Assembly: GCA_011391225.1 (NCBI GenBank)
Contig: JAABQY010000004.1
Location: 1 to 43,695 of the forward strand
DNA: 43,695 nt
DNA from: Desulfobulbaceae bacterium
Lineage (GTDB): Bacteria; Desulfobacterota; Desulfobulbia; Desulfobulbales; Desulfocapsaceae
Direction: 5' to 3'
In this document: piece after piece, positions 32,985 to 40,696 of the stretch
How positions within the stretch are numbered: the first letter of the stretch is position 1
How the letters are laid out: the number at the start of each line of letters is the position of its first letter
Made by a program: the position numbers and the translations under genes
Notes under the pieces: model-generated
Seen by the model: only the letters and a program-made list of their open reading frames with translations
The model's database searches: none
What the model was told of the DNA's origin: nothing

Positions 32985-33617
32985 CTACATTTCTTTTCCC
33001 GATGTTTCCGGCAGGGCAACATAACGAACGATTTCCGGATTGACCATGCCCTGCCAGACCATCTCGAAGAGAGAATTGGCCCCTTCCGCTAAACATTCCT
33101 GTTTGCCCCGTATTACCCACATGAAAAAGGTTCGCTGGATGAACCCAAGCATAAAATCGAGCAGGCTTCCGGCTCTGACATGGGGATTGATGATACCTTG
33201 TTGCTGCCCGGTTTTCAGTACTGTGATGATCAGGTCAACTCTTCTTTTTTGATCGAAAGAGTCGTCGGCCATCCAGGTCTTCATTGGCAGGGTCATGAAG
33301 AGAATGCGTCCGAGTCCTTCATGGCGTTCGTAGTAATCGAGGTGCAGCCAGAAAACTTTTCTGAGTTTTTCCTTGAGATCCTCAATGCCGTTGAGGTGGT
33401 CTTCGATGCGATCGGTAAGTTTCCTCATCCAGATATTCACATAGGCAAACAGAAGGTGCTCTTTGCTGCCAAAATGTTTGTAAATAGTCGAAAAACTCAC
33501 ACCGGCAAGGTCGGCGACATCGCGGATACTGGCTTTATGGAAATCGGCGGTGGAGAAAATTTCCATAACTGCCGATTCAAGTTTCTTTTGTACTTCTGGG
33601 TTGAGTTCATCTAACAT
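32985..33617 (-). CDS. TetR-family regulator 2 (heads the mmdADCB unit)
   Basis: A 210-residue TetR protein, closely similar to TetR1 in this window. The helix-turn-helix reads 'ASIRDVADLAGVSFSTIYKHFGSKEHL', and the ligand domain shares long identical stretches such as 'DYYERHEGLGRI' and 'FMTLPMKTWMAD'. The N-terminus 'MLDELNPEVQKKLESAVMEIF' aligns with TetR1 'MSDELSSDIHARLEKAVLEIF', which supports both starts. There is no clear ribosome site; an operator copy overlaps the start codon, which suggests autoregulation. It is followed on the same strand by mmdA. The shared recognition helix implies overlapping targets; the differing C-termini (TetR2 is 7 residues longer) give no clue to the ligand. 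Confidence 0.92.
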   Translation of the reverse strand: MLDELNPEVQKKLESAVMEIFSTADFHKASIRDVADLAGVSFSTIYKHFGSKEHLLFAYVNIWMRKLTDRIEDHLNGIEDLKEKLRKVFWLHLDYYERHEGLGRILFMTLPMKTWMADDSFDQKRRVDLIITVLKTGQQQGIINPHVRAGSLLDFMLGFIQRTFFMWVIRGKQECLAEGANSLFEMVWQGMVNPEIVRYVALPETSGKEM

Positions 33618-33623
33618 TGTTAT
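33611..33623. promoter_or_regulatory. Candidate TetR operator over the TetR2 start codon
   Basis: CTAACATTGTTAT (minus strand ATAACAATGTTAG) includes the TetR2 ATG. Binding here would block transcription elongation or translation initiation and suggests autoregulation. Part of the conservation could be due to the encoded start of the protein. Confidence 0.5.
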
Positions 33624-33822
33624 CGAGAGGCCAATCTTGTGTGCAAATTTTAGTAATTGAAGTTCTCAAATTATCAAAAAAAGCATCAATTCAACAAGAC
33701 AATCATAGCTGATTGAATAATTTTGAACTGTTAAAGAGATGTTCGTAGAAATGTTTCTTTTATTTAACATGCAGATATTCAATGAAATAGAAAACCATTT
33801 GGAATTAATAAAATATTTTATG

Positions 33823-33847
33823 GTAACATTGTTATCGACATTGTTAC
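33823..33847. promoter_or_regulatory. Double TetR operator between TetR2 and the MBL gene
   Basis: GTAACATTGTTAT is followed, sharing its last base, by TCGACATTGTTAC, so two operator-like units repeat with a 12-base step. The step is close to a helical turn, so two dimers could bind cooperatively. A 14-bp AT palindrome (ATAAAATATTTTAT, 33808-33821) adjoins it. The site lies about 205 bases before TetR2 and 237 bases before the divergent MBL gene, so it could control both. Confidence 0.6.
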
Positions 33848-34083
33848 TTCAAACATCATGGGTTTGTCAATAATAAATATGTATGTTTTGGTGTCGGAGG
33901 TGGGATTTCTCGAGTCCTTGACCCGATTGCAGTTTGCGAAAGAAGAAGGGTTTGGTTCAGAGTAATTGGAAAATAGATTGAAAGTTTGATCGAAAAAATG
34001 CTAGGCTGGAGTCTCCGCTTCTGGTGCCCGGCAATGATCGGGCAAGACATTCCAGTTTCCATATCAAGGGGAAGGGTGATGAT

Positions 34084-34968
34084 ATGTTCGGTGATAAGCC
34101 GTTGACCATGGGTGATGTGGAAATCTACTGGCTCAAAGGCGGTAACTTTCGTCTTGATGATAAATCGATGTTTGGGACTGTTTCCAAGGCCTTGTGGGCA
34201 CAGCGTTACCCGGCTGATGCGGACAACACTATTCTGATGTGTAACGATCCCCTTCTGGTGAAGACGCCGCACAATATTGTTCTGATAGATACCGGTCTTG
34301 GCAATAAACTTACTGCTAAACAAAATTCAATTTTCAAGGTATCCACTTCCTGGGACATCCCAGCCGGTTTGCAAGCATTGGGGATCGCCCGCGAGTCGGT
34401 GACCCATGTCGTTCTTACCCATGGCGATTTCGATCATGCCGGAGGGGTAGCCATGTTGACAGATAAGGGGACGCTGGAATTAACCTGCCCTAACGCTGTC
34501 CATTTCCTGCAAAAAAAGGAATGGGAGGATATCGCCAATCCCCCTCTGCTTGCAAAATCGACGTATCTTCCCGAAGATTTTTCGTTGTTGAGAGGTCGCA
34601 AACTTGAAATAATTGAGGGTGATGCAGAAATTTGTCCTGGGATACGCTTACGTTTTTCCGGAGGACACACCCGAGGTCATCAGTTGGTGGAAATTTGTTC
34701 CGGGGAGAGGGTCGCTGTGCATATGGGAGATCTCTACCCAACACATTTTCATACCAACCCCTTATGGGTGACGGCTTATGATAATTTCCCAATGGAAGTG
34801 ATAACCAGAAAGATTGAGTTCTTTTCTGAATATTCATTGCAAAACAGCTGGTTTACCTTCTATCACGATCCCTTCGTCAGAGCGTGCCGTATGGATCGTC
34901 AGCATCAGGTGAGTGAAACCTGGCCGACTCCTTTGTCCCAAGCCGTGCCTGATATGCAGAGGAGTTAG
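34084..34968 (+). CDS. MBL-fold metallo-hydrolase
   Basis: A 294-residue metallo-beta-lactamase-fold protein. The main metal motif reads 'THGDFDHAGG', that is HxDxDH rather than HxHxDH; later ligands fit 'SGGHTRGHQ' and 'VHMGDLYPTHFH'. Members hydrolyse esters, lactones or thioesters or act as oxidoreductases, and the substrate cannot be named. Start: the ATG at 34084 is preceded by GGGTGAT; the ORF-track start at 34024 adds residues without family match. It diverges from TetR2 across a region with a double operator and precedes the AcuC-like deacetylase gene by 92 bases, so it may belong to that group and hydrolyse a CoA thioester (speculation). Confidence 0.85.
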   Translation: MFGDKPLTMGDVEIYWLKGGNFRLDDKSMFGTVSKALWAQRYPADADNTILMCNDPLLVKTPHNIVLIDTGLGNKLTAKQNSIFKVSTSWDIPAGLQALGIARESVTHVVLTHGDFDHAGGVAMLTDKGTLELTCPNAVHFLQKKEWEDIANPPLLAKSTYLPEDFSLLRGRKLEIIEGDAEICPGIRLRFSGGHTRGHQLVEICSGERVAVHMGDLYPTHFHTNPLWVTAYDNFPMEVITRKIEFFSEYSLQNSWFTFYHDPFVRACRMDRQHQVSETWPTPLSQAVPDMQRS

Positions 34969-35060
34969 AGAAAAAACCAGAGCATTTTTTTAATGTTTAG
35001 TCGGCGATGGCGGGATATGTTGATCTCGGAAAGATCGTAATCGAAAAACAGGAAAATCTT

Positions 35061-36014
35061 ATGAAAAGAACTGGGTTTGTTTATGATGAAAGATTTTTGT
35101 TACACCAAACGGGCGCGTACCATCCTGAAACTTCTGAGAGGTTGAAGGCTATCCACAAAGGGCTCGAAAATTCTGGAATAATTGAGAAATTGACTCGGGT
35201 TGAGGCTGCAAGAGCAAATCAAAGATGGATAGAAACAGTCCACAATATCCGTTATATTTTGCGGTTCGATGAGGCATGTATTTCCGGTTTCAACGAATTT
35301 GAACATCCGGATAATGCTATTTGCCGAGACAGCTTTGATACAGCGTTTCTGGCAGTCGGCGGCGTTCTTAAGGCGATCGACGCGGTCATGAAAGGCGAAG
35401 TGGATAATGCCTTTTGTGCAGTGCGTCCTCCGGGACATCATGCCGAAGTGGACAAGCCCATGGGGTTTTGCTATTTCAACAACGTGGCCATCGGGGCACG
35501 GTATCTGCAAAAGGAATATGGTGTCGAACGGGTGGGGATAATAGATTTTGATGTCCATCACGGCAACGGCACGCAGCATATCTTTGATAATGATCCAACG
35601 GTATTTTATTATTCAATTCATGAGCATCCTTCTTTTGCATATCCGGGAACAGGCCGTGAATTTGAAGTGGGAATAGGTGAGGGAGAAGGGTATACGGTCA
35701 ACTCTCCGGTTCTCCCCGGAAGAGGGGACGATGAGTACAAGCGATTGATCATGCAGGATTTGGTTCCCGCCTTTAAGAAATTCAACCCGGAATTCATTTT
35801 GCTGTCGGCCGGCTTTGATGCCCATGAAAGCGATATGATGTCCGGGACCAATCTTTCCACCGAAGGGTATGATTTTATTTCCGAGGTCATAATGAATTTG
35901 GCCAATCGTTGTGCAAACGGTCGAATAGTTTCCGTCCTTGAGGGCGGTTATAATCTCGATATTTTGCCTCTTTTGGTAGAGAATCATATCAGGTTCTTGG
36001 CGGATCTCAAGTAG
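35061..36014 (+). CDS. Histone deacetylase-family deacetylase (AcuC-like)
   Basis: A 317-residue zinc-dependent deacetylase of the class I/II HDAC, AcuC and acetylpolyamine amidohydrolase group. Catalytic motifs are intact: 'RPPGHHAEVDKPMGFCYFNN' with the His-His pair, 'GIIDFDVHHGNGTQ' with zinc ligands, 'LLSAGFDAHESDMM' with the third ligand, and the final 'EGGYNLDIL'. In Bacillus AcuC removes acetyl groups from acetyl-CoA synthetase. The next gene encodes an AcuB-like protein, as in acuABC, so Acs/PrpE deacetylation is the most attractive role, although polyamine deacetylation is not excluded. AGGA lies 8 bases before the ATG at 35061; the ORF-track start at 35007 lacks family match. Confidence 0.88.
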   Translation: MKRTGFVYDERFLLHQTGAYHPETSERLKAIHKGLENSGIIEKLTRVEAARANQRWIETVHNIRYILRFDEACISGFNEFEHPDNAICRDSFDTAFLAVGGVLKAIDAVMKGEVDNAFCAVRPPGHHAEVDKPMGFCYFNNVAIGARYLQKEYGVERVGIIDFDVHHGNGTQHIFDNDPTVFYYSIHEHPSFAYPGTGREFEVGIGEGEGYTVNSPVLPGRGDDEYKRLIMQDLVPAFKKFNPEFILLSAGFDAHESDMMSGTNLSTEGYDFISEVIMNLANRCANGRIVSVLEGGYNLDILPLLVENHIRFLADLK

Positions 36015-36076
36015 CAGCCATGCTTTAGCCATTTCCCGGTAAATTTTGAAAATATTAAAGAAAATATGGAGGTTAT

Positions 36077-36754
36077 ATGTTTGTAAGTGAGAGAATGTCG
36101 AAAGATCTGATCACGGCTGGTCCGGACATGACGATATACGAGGCCAAAATGATAATGACGGAAAAGGGCATCCGCCATTTACCGATTATTGATAGTGTCG
36201 GTAAACTCCTAGGCATAGTCACCGACCGTGATGTTCGCGACGCCATGCCTTCCACGCTTTTGAAGAAAGTGGATTACGATATCACCCTGGCAAAGATCAT
36301 GAATTTTCCGGTTCGGGATATCATGACCAAAAACCCCTTGACCATTTATGCATACTATACCATCCAGGACACCTTGTTGATGATGCAGAAAAAGAAGGTC
36401 GGGGCCTTGCCGGTAGTCGACCAGGAAGGTTATCTGAAGGGTATCCTTTCGACCCGCGACCTACTGAGATCCTTCGTCAATGTCCTGAATATTGACGAGC
36501 CGGGCTGTCTACTGTGCATTATTGTCAAAGAAAAACAGGGTCAAATGAAGAGGATAGTTGATATAATTACAGAAGAAAAGATTTCACTGGGCAGCGTGCT
36601 GGTAGCCAGGGTTTGGGACAAGGAAAAAAGGGCAATTTTTCCTTACCTTCTGACCAACAATGTAATAAATGTGAAGAAGAAACTCCTGGAGAATGGCTTT
36701 GAGTTGATTGATCCGATGCAATGGTATCTTGATCAATTGCCGCAAAAGGCCTAA
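36077..36754 (+). CDS. CBS-pair protein with ACT-like C-terminus (AcuB-like)
   Basis: A 225-residue cytosolic regulator. The first 145 residues hold two CBS motifs ('MTEKGIRHLPIIDSVGKLLGIVTDRD' and 'MMQKKKVGALPVVDQEGYLKGILSTRD' regions), which usually bind AMP, ATP or similar. The rest ('LCIIVKEKQGQMKRIVDIITEEKISLGSVLV') looks like an ACT-type domain. This CBS-ACT layout is that of AcuB, whose gene lies beside acuC in Bacillus. It is 62 bases after the deacetylase gene with AUGGAGG just before the ATG, so the two are probably one operon. AcuB function is not firmly known; energy-state sensing for acetyl/propionyl-CoA synthetase control is inference. Confidence 0.83.
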   Translation: MFVSERMSKDLITAGPDMTIYEAKMIMTEKGIRHLPIIDSVGKLLGIVTDRDVRDAMPSTLLKKVDYDITLAKIMNFPVRDIMTKNPLTIYAYYTIQDTLLMMQKKKVGALPVVDQEGYLKGILSTRDLLRSFVNVLNIDEPGCLLCIIVKEKQGQMKRIVDIITEEKISLGSVLVARVWDKEKRAIFPYLLTNNVINVKKKLLENGFELIDPMQWYLDQLPQKA

Positions 36755-36841
36755 AGGCTCCGATCGCACGGCGGCAATGGTGATGCAGACTTAGCAGTCG
36801 GACGGGCAGGGCTTGTGAGCCGACCCGATCCCACCAAAGAG

Positions 36842-38239
36842 CTACAATTTGGCCATCTTGTTTACAGCAGACGAGACTGCTATGCCGCCGCTTCCCGTGT
36901 AACTTTCATGATTTTTTTCGATGTGGGAAAGCTGGTAGAGATAATTGACCATCATTCCTGCCGATTGTCCGATGCCTTTCTCGGAAAGATCTGCAGCCCA
37001 GTTGATCCGCTCAATTTTCGCACCGTTTGACAAATGGAAATGGCTTACTCTGTCAAAAGCTTGGAGATTTTTCTTGGCGGAGAGAAGATAGCTCGCGCAA
37101 AGTCGAAGAAGGATCGGTTTCAGGGGGTGGGGACTATCTTCTTTCAGGTGTTCTTTGAGATTATCAATGGCTGTAAAGAAGAATTCTTTTGCATCGCTTC
37201 CTCTGGCCATTTCCTTTAGGAGTTTTAACTCCCGCTCGGAGAATACCAGTTTCTCCGGATGTTTTCGGAGGTAGGTCAGGAAGCCGGGGATCGGCGAGAG
37301 CGTGGAAAAAGTCTTGAGGTTAGGGAGCTTGGCGCTCAAATCCTTGACCACATTTTTGATCAAAAAATTTCCAAAACCAACTCCGGCAAGACCAGCCTGG
37401 CAATTGGAGATGGAATAAAATATCGCACAATCGGCTTGGCCCTGCGGGAGCGTCGGTTTGCTTTCATCAAGCAGGTCGTGAATGTTTGCGGCGATACCAT
37501 TGACCAGGGCGACCTCGACAAAGATAAGCGGTTCCTGCGGCATGCGTGGATGAAAGTATGCAAAGCAGCGTCTATCCTCCCGCAGCCGGTTCTTCAGGTC
37601 TTGCCAGGATTTGATGGCATGGACTGCCTCATATTTGATGAGTTTTTCAAGCAGTGTCGCTGGAGTTTCCCAGGTGATGCGCTGCAGATCGAGAAAACCG
37701 ACATCAAACCAGGAAGAAAGCAGGCCGAGAATATCCTGATCAAGCGACTTAAGTGCCGGGTCTCCGGCGGTGAGAGGCAGGAGTTCTGCCCGGAGGTCGA
37801 CAAGAAATTTTACTCCTTCTTGCAATCCATTGAATTGTCGGAGTAGTTGTGTTCGTGGAGGGATGAGCATCTGGCGCAAGGCATGATTCGATTGTCGTTG
37901 TTCCGCCGGTCCTGAACCTTGTGAACGTGCGGCTATTGCGGCTTCAACAGCTTCGTTGTTGACATCGTATTCTTTGCTCAGCAGCTGGAGAAAACGTTTG
38001 CGGCCTTGTGAATTCAGTACTAAATAGGTTTCTCCCAGTTCCGCTGCTCTGGTCCGGGCAGAAACCTCTCCTCCCCGACCCTCCAGACAGGCATTAATTC
38101 TTGCCCGGAGCTTTTCTACATCCCCGTCCGGCAGGTCGGCATCAACGGAATTTTTTAGGGCTGTCTGGTCACCAAGTGGCCAGATAAGGCGCATCCTGCG
38201 TAAAGTTCTGTCCCATAAAGGCTCTTCCCGTTCAAACAT
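36842..38239 (-). CDS. Malonyl-CoA decarboxylase (MCD family)
   Basis: Converts malonyl-CoA to acetyl-CoA and CO2. The 465-residue protein has the N-terminal helical domain and the C-terminal GNAT-like catalytic domain of MCD. Recognised segments are 'FAYFHPRMPQEPLIFVEVAL', 'FYSISNCQAGLAGVGFGNFLIK', 'FSTLSPIPGF' and 'FHLSNGAKIERINWAAD', which contains the catalytic histidine. AGGAG lies 6 bases before the ATG. It stands alone, convergent with the AcuB-like gene and divergent from the Sel1 gene. Some MCDs also accept methylmalonyl-CoA, which makes the location near methylmalonyl-CoA genes of interest. A housekeeping role clearing malonyl-CoA made by side reactions of the carboxyltransferases is possible (inference). 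Confidence 0.92.
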   Translation of the reverse strand: MFEREEPLWDRTLRRMRLIWPLGDQTALKNSVDADLPDGDVEKLRARINACLEGRGGEVSARTRAAELGETYLVLNSQGRKRFLQLLSKEYDVNNEAVEAAIAARSQGSGPAEQRQSNHALRQMLIPPRTQLLRQFNGLQEGVKFLVDLRAELLPLTAGDPALKSLDQDILGLLSSWFDVGFLDLQRITWETPATLLEKLIKYEAVHAIKSWQDLKNRLREDRRCFAYFHPRMPQEPLIFVEVALVNGIAANIHDLLDESKPTLPQGQADCAIFYSISNCQAGLAGVGFGNFLIKNVVKDLSAKLPNLKTFSTLSPIPGFLTYLRKHPEKLVFSERELKLLKEMARGSDAKEFFFTAIDNLKEHLKEDSPHPLKPILLRLCASYLLSAKKNLQAFDRVSHFHLSNGAKIERINWAADLSEKGIGQSAGMMVNYLYQLSHIEKNHESYTGSGGIAVSSAVNKMAKL

Positions 38240-38444
38240 GAAATCTCCTGAAATGAAAACGAATAAAGAAGAAGGTTCGTTCCTGGTATTATTTTACACT
38301 GGCGAAAAAGATTGTCGCTGAGTAGATATATCCTATCATTACCAGAAGGTAAGTACAATTACGAAAAAAAAGCAGACCTGTCGTCGAAAAAACTGCAAGC
38401 GTTGGTGGCTTATCCGCTGTGTACACTCACACTCTTATGATGGC

Positions 38445-39284
38445 ATGAAAACAAAACTGAAAGGCATGCTTGTTACTTTATTGGCCATAACCCTAGCCGG
38501 CACCAACCTATGTGCGCAGACCAGGGAACAGCTGACAAAAGATGCCGAGAGCGGGCATGCTGCGGCTCAAACAGGTTTAGCAAAAATGTATCTGGAGGGA
38601 TTTGATGGCGAGAAGAATGTGGCAAAGGCCTTCTCATGGTATCTTAAGGCGGCAAGAAACGGCGATGTCGATGCTCAGGGGAAAGTGTCGACTATGTATT
38701 TTTTGGGTGAAGGAGTGGCAAAGGATGAAAAGAAATCGTTTTACTGGACCAAAATGTCTGCCGAGTCAGGTGTGGCCAGTGCTCAATACAACTTGGCGAT
38801 TATGTACGAGAATGCTACGGGAACCGAGAAATCAACGGATTTAGCATTCATAAATTATAGCAAGGCTGCGAGCCAGGAATATGTTTTGGCGCAAAAAGCC
38901 CTCGCGTGGAAATATAACAAAGGAATCGGTGTTCCTCAGGACAACGTCAAGGCCGCCATGTGGTATGAAAAATCAGCGGAAAACGGAGATCCTTCCGGCC
39001 AGTATAATATCGGCAGAATGTTTGCCAAAGGTGAGGGAGTAGAAAAAGACGAACAAAAGGCCTTTTTTTGGTGGAAAAAGTCAGCAGAACAGGGTTTTGT
39101 GTTGGCGCAGAGCAGAATAGGTTTCTGTTACGCGCAAGGCCTTGGGATAGCCCGTGACGTCACAAAGGCTTACAGCTGGTGGGCGAAGGCGGCTGATGGG
39201 GGGAGCCAGGTGGCTAAGAAAAATCTGGAAATTCTTTGTCGGAACAGTCCGGAAGTTTGCATATCACCAAACCAAGTCAACTGA
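38445..39284 (+). CDS. Secreted/periplasmic Sel1-repeat protein
   Basis: A 279-residue protein with a signal peptide ('MLVTLLAITLAGTNLCAQ', likely cleavage near CAQ-TR) and six to seven Sel1-like repeats of about 36 residues, such as 'AQYNLAIMYENATGTEKSTD' and 'GQYNIGRMFAKGEGVEKDEQ'. Sel1 repeats form alpha-solenoids that bind other proteins. No catalytic domain is seen. A periplasmic adaptor or envelope-assembly role is typical for the group, but the partner is unknown. It has no obvious operon partner; rnd converges on it 36 bases away. Confidence 0.88.
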   Translation: MKTKLKGMLVTLLAITLAGTNLCAQTREQLTKDAESGHAAAQTGLAKMYLEGFDGEKNVAKAFSWYLKAARNGDVDAQGKVSTMYFLGEGVAKDEKKSFYWTKMSAESGVASAQYNLAIMYENATGTEKSTDLAFINYSKAASQEYVLAQKALAWKYNKGIGVPQDNVKAAMWYEKSAENGDPSGQYNIGRMFAKGEGVEKDEQKAFFWWKKSAEQGFVLAQSRIGFCYAQGLGIARDVTKAYSWWAKAADGGSQVAKKNLEILCRNSPEVCISPNQVN

Positions 39285-39320
39285 AGTGGGTGGCTGCCGA
39301 AATCCACGCTAAAAATTATT

Positions 39321-40457
39321 TTATTTTCGCCAATTTTGTCTGAAAAAATCCTCAAGAAAACTCTTCCTCCAGCCATCTGTTTGGCGGAGTTGTTGGGATG
39401 CCTCAGTTTTTTTGGCGTTAAGCGTTGTTACGAGCATTTTCAGCTCCGAGGCGTTGCCGATCAATCCCGGTGCAATGCCCAGCACTCCGGCCTTGAGGTG
39501 TATCAGGTTGTTGAGTTTTTCCAGGGCCTCTCGGTCTGTTTGACTGAGCCTTATCGGCCGCTCCAGCGCGGGGTAGCTGTCCACAGGTTGGCTGAGGGTG
39601 GTTTCGACAATGGCGGTGATAGTTTTACCGTATTTGGCCGTGGCATTGTCGGAAAGACCGCATCGAGACTTTTGTTCTTCAAGGGTCGTTGGTTTTTGTT
39701 TGGCTAACTCAACCAGGACGACGTCTTTGATGACATGCCCGCGGGGACGGTCGATTTTTCTCGCCATGCCGTCACGCCACGTGGAAAGATTCTTGAGGAT
39801 GGCCAGTCCCGGTCGGTCAAGGGCACTGCTGCCCCTGATCTTCAGATAGCGTTCATCGGCAGGTGGCCCGCAATAGGTGGCAGGATTATTGAGCAGATTC
39901 AGCTCTTCCTGTAACCAGGATTTAATTTTCGGGCCAATAATTCGAGTGAGCAGGAGGATTCTTGCAGCTCGCAGGTAGCGGACGTCATCAAGAGCATAGC
40001 GTACCTGCTCGTCGGTCAGAGGACGTTGACACCAGTTGGTACGGGTTTCTTCCTTTGCCAGTTCAATGTCGAGCAACTCTTTCACCAGATTGCCGAGGGA
40101 GAGAGTTGCCGGAAGGTTTGAAAATCCGGCAGCGAGCCGGGTATCAAAGATATTTTGGGGAGTGGCACCCGTAGCCCTTTGGAGAATCGCCAGATCTTGG
40201 GGTGCATCATGAAAAATTTTCACCACCCTTCGGTCGCAAAGCAGCTGCCCCAGAGCCTTGAGGTTTTTGATGGCGATGGGGTCGATGAGATAACAATCTT
40301 CATCGGAGAGTGCGATTTGAATAAGACCAAGCTGTGGATAATATGTTCTTTCCCAGACAAATTCGGTGTCCAGTGCGACAGTATCGGTTTGTCTAACCCG
40401 GGCAACCAGAATTTCTAGATCGGCCTCGTTTTGAATAAGAGTGCTAAGTTTTTCCAT
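39321..40457 (-). CDS. rnd: Ribonuclease D
   Basis: A 3'-5' exoribonuclease that trims tRNA and other stable RNA. The 378-residue protein has the DEDD exonuclease domain at the N-terminus: 'VALDTEFVWERTYYPQLGLIQI' (first Asp-Glu pair), 'KIFHDAPQDLAIL' (second Asp) and 'VRYALDDVRYL' (Tyr and last Asp). An HRDC domain follows at about residues 210-290 ('LAILKNLSTWRDGMARKIDRP'). Length matches the family. No clear ribosome site precedes the ATG. It diverges from the yejB-type gene. Confidence 0.93.
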   Translation of the reverse strand: MEKLSTLIQNEADLEILVARVRQTDTVALDTEFVWERTYYPQLGLIQIALSDEDCYLIDPIAIKNLKALGQLLCDRRVVKIFHDAPQDLAILQRATGATPQNIFDTRLAAGFSNLPATLSLGNLVKELLDIELAKEETRTNWCQRPLTDEQVRYALDDVRYLRAARILLLTRIIGPKIKSWLQEELNLLNNPATYCGPPADERYLKIRGSSALDRPGLAILKNLSTWRDGMARKIDRPRGHVIKDVVLVELAKQKPTTLEEQKSRCGLSDNATAKYGKTITAIVETTLSQPVDSYPALERPIRLSQTDREALEKLNNLIHLKAGVLGIAPGLIGNASELKMLVTTLNAKKTEASQQLRQTDGWRKSFLEDFFRQNWRK

Positions 40458-40696
40458 GGTATTGAATGAGTGGTGGTGAGGAGCGAAGGAAAACTGTTAT
40501 GGCTCATATTTGCTGTCTTTGTTTTAATACTATGGCCGCCTGCGGCTCATAACTCGATCCCGGTAACACACTGCATAAAAAGACACAATGGACAAGAAAA
40601 AACAAGAAATATTCTTCTTTTAGGGTGTTTATTTAAATTATTCCTTTTAATATGCCAGGAACTTGCTGCAAAAAGGGCCGGATCCTTGGAGGGAAA

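Noticed and set aside
34400-34445. HxDxDH instead of HxHxDH in the MBL protein as evidence of a dead enzyme
   Set aside because: This variant is common in active-looking MBL-fold subfamilies, and the later ligand motifs are intact.
36842-36853. C-terminal 'AKL' of malonyl-CoA decarboxylase as a peroxisomal targeting signal
   Set aside because: The organism is clearly bacterial (operons, terminators, ribosome sites); the match to a three-residue signal is coincidental.
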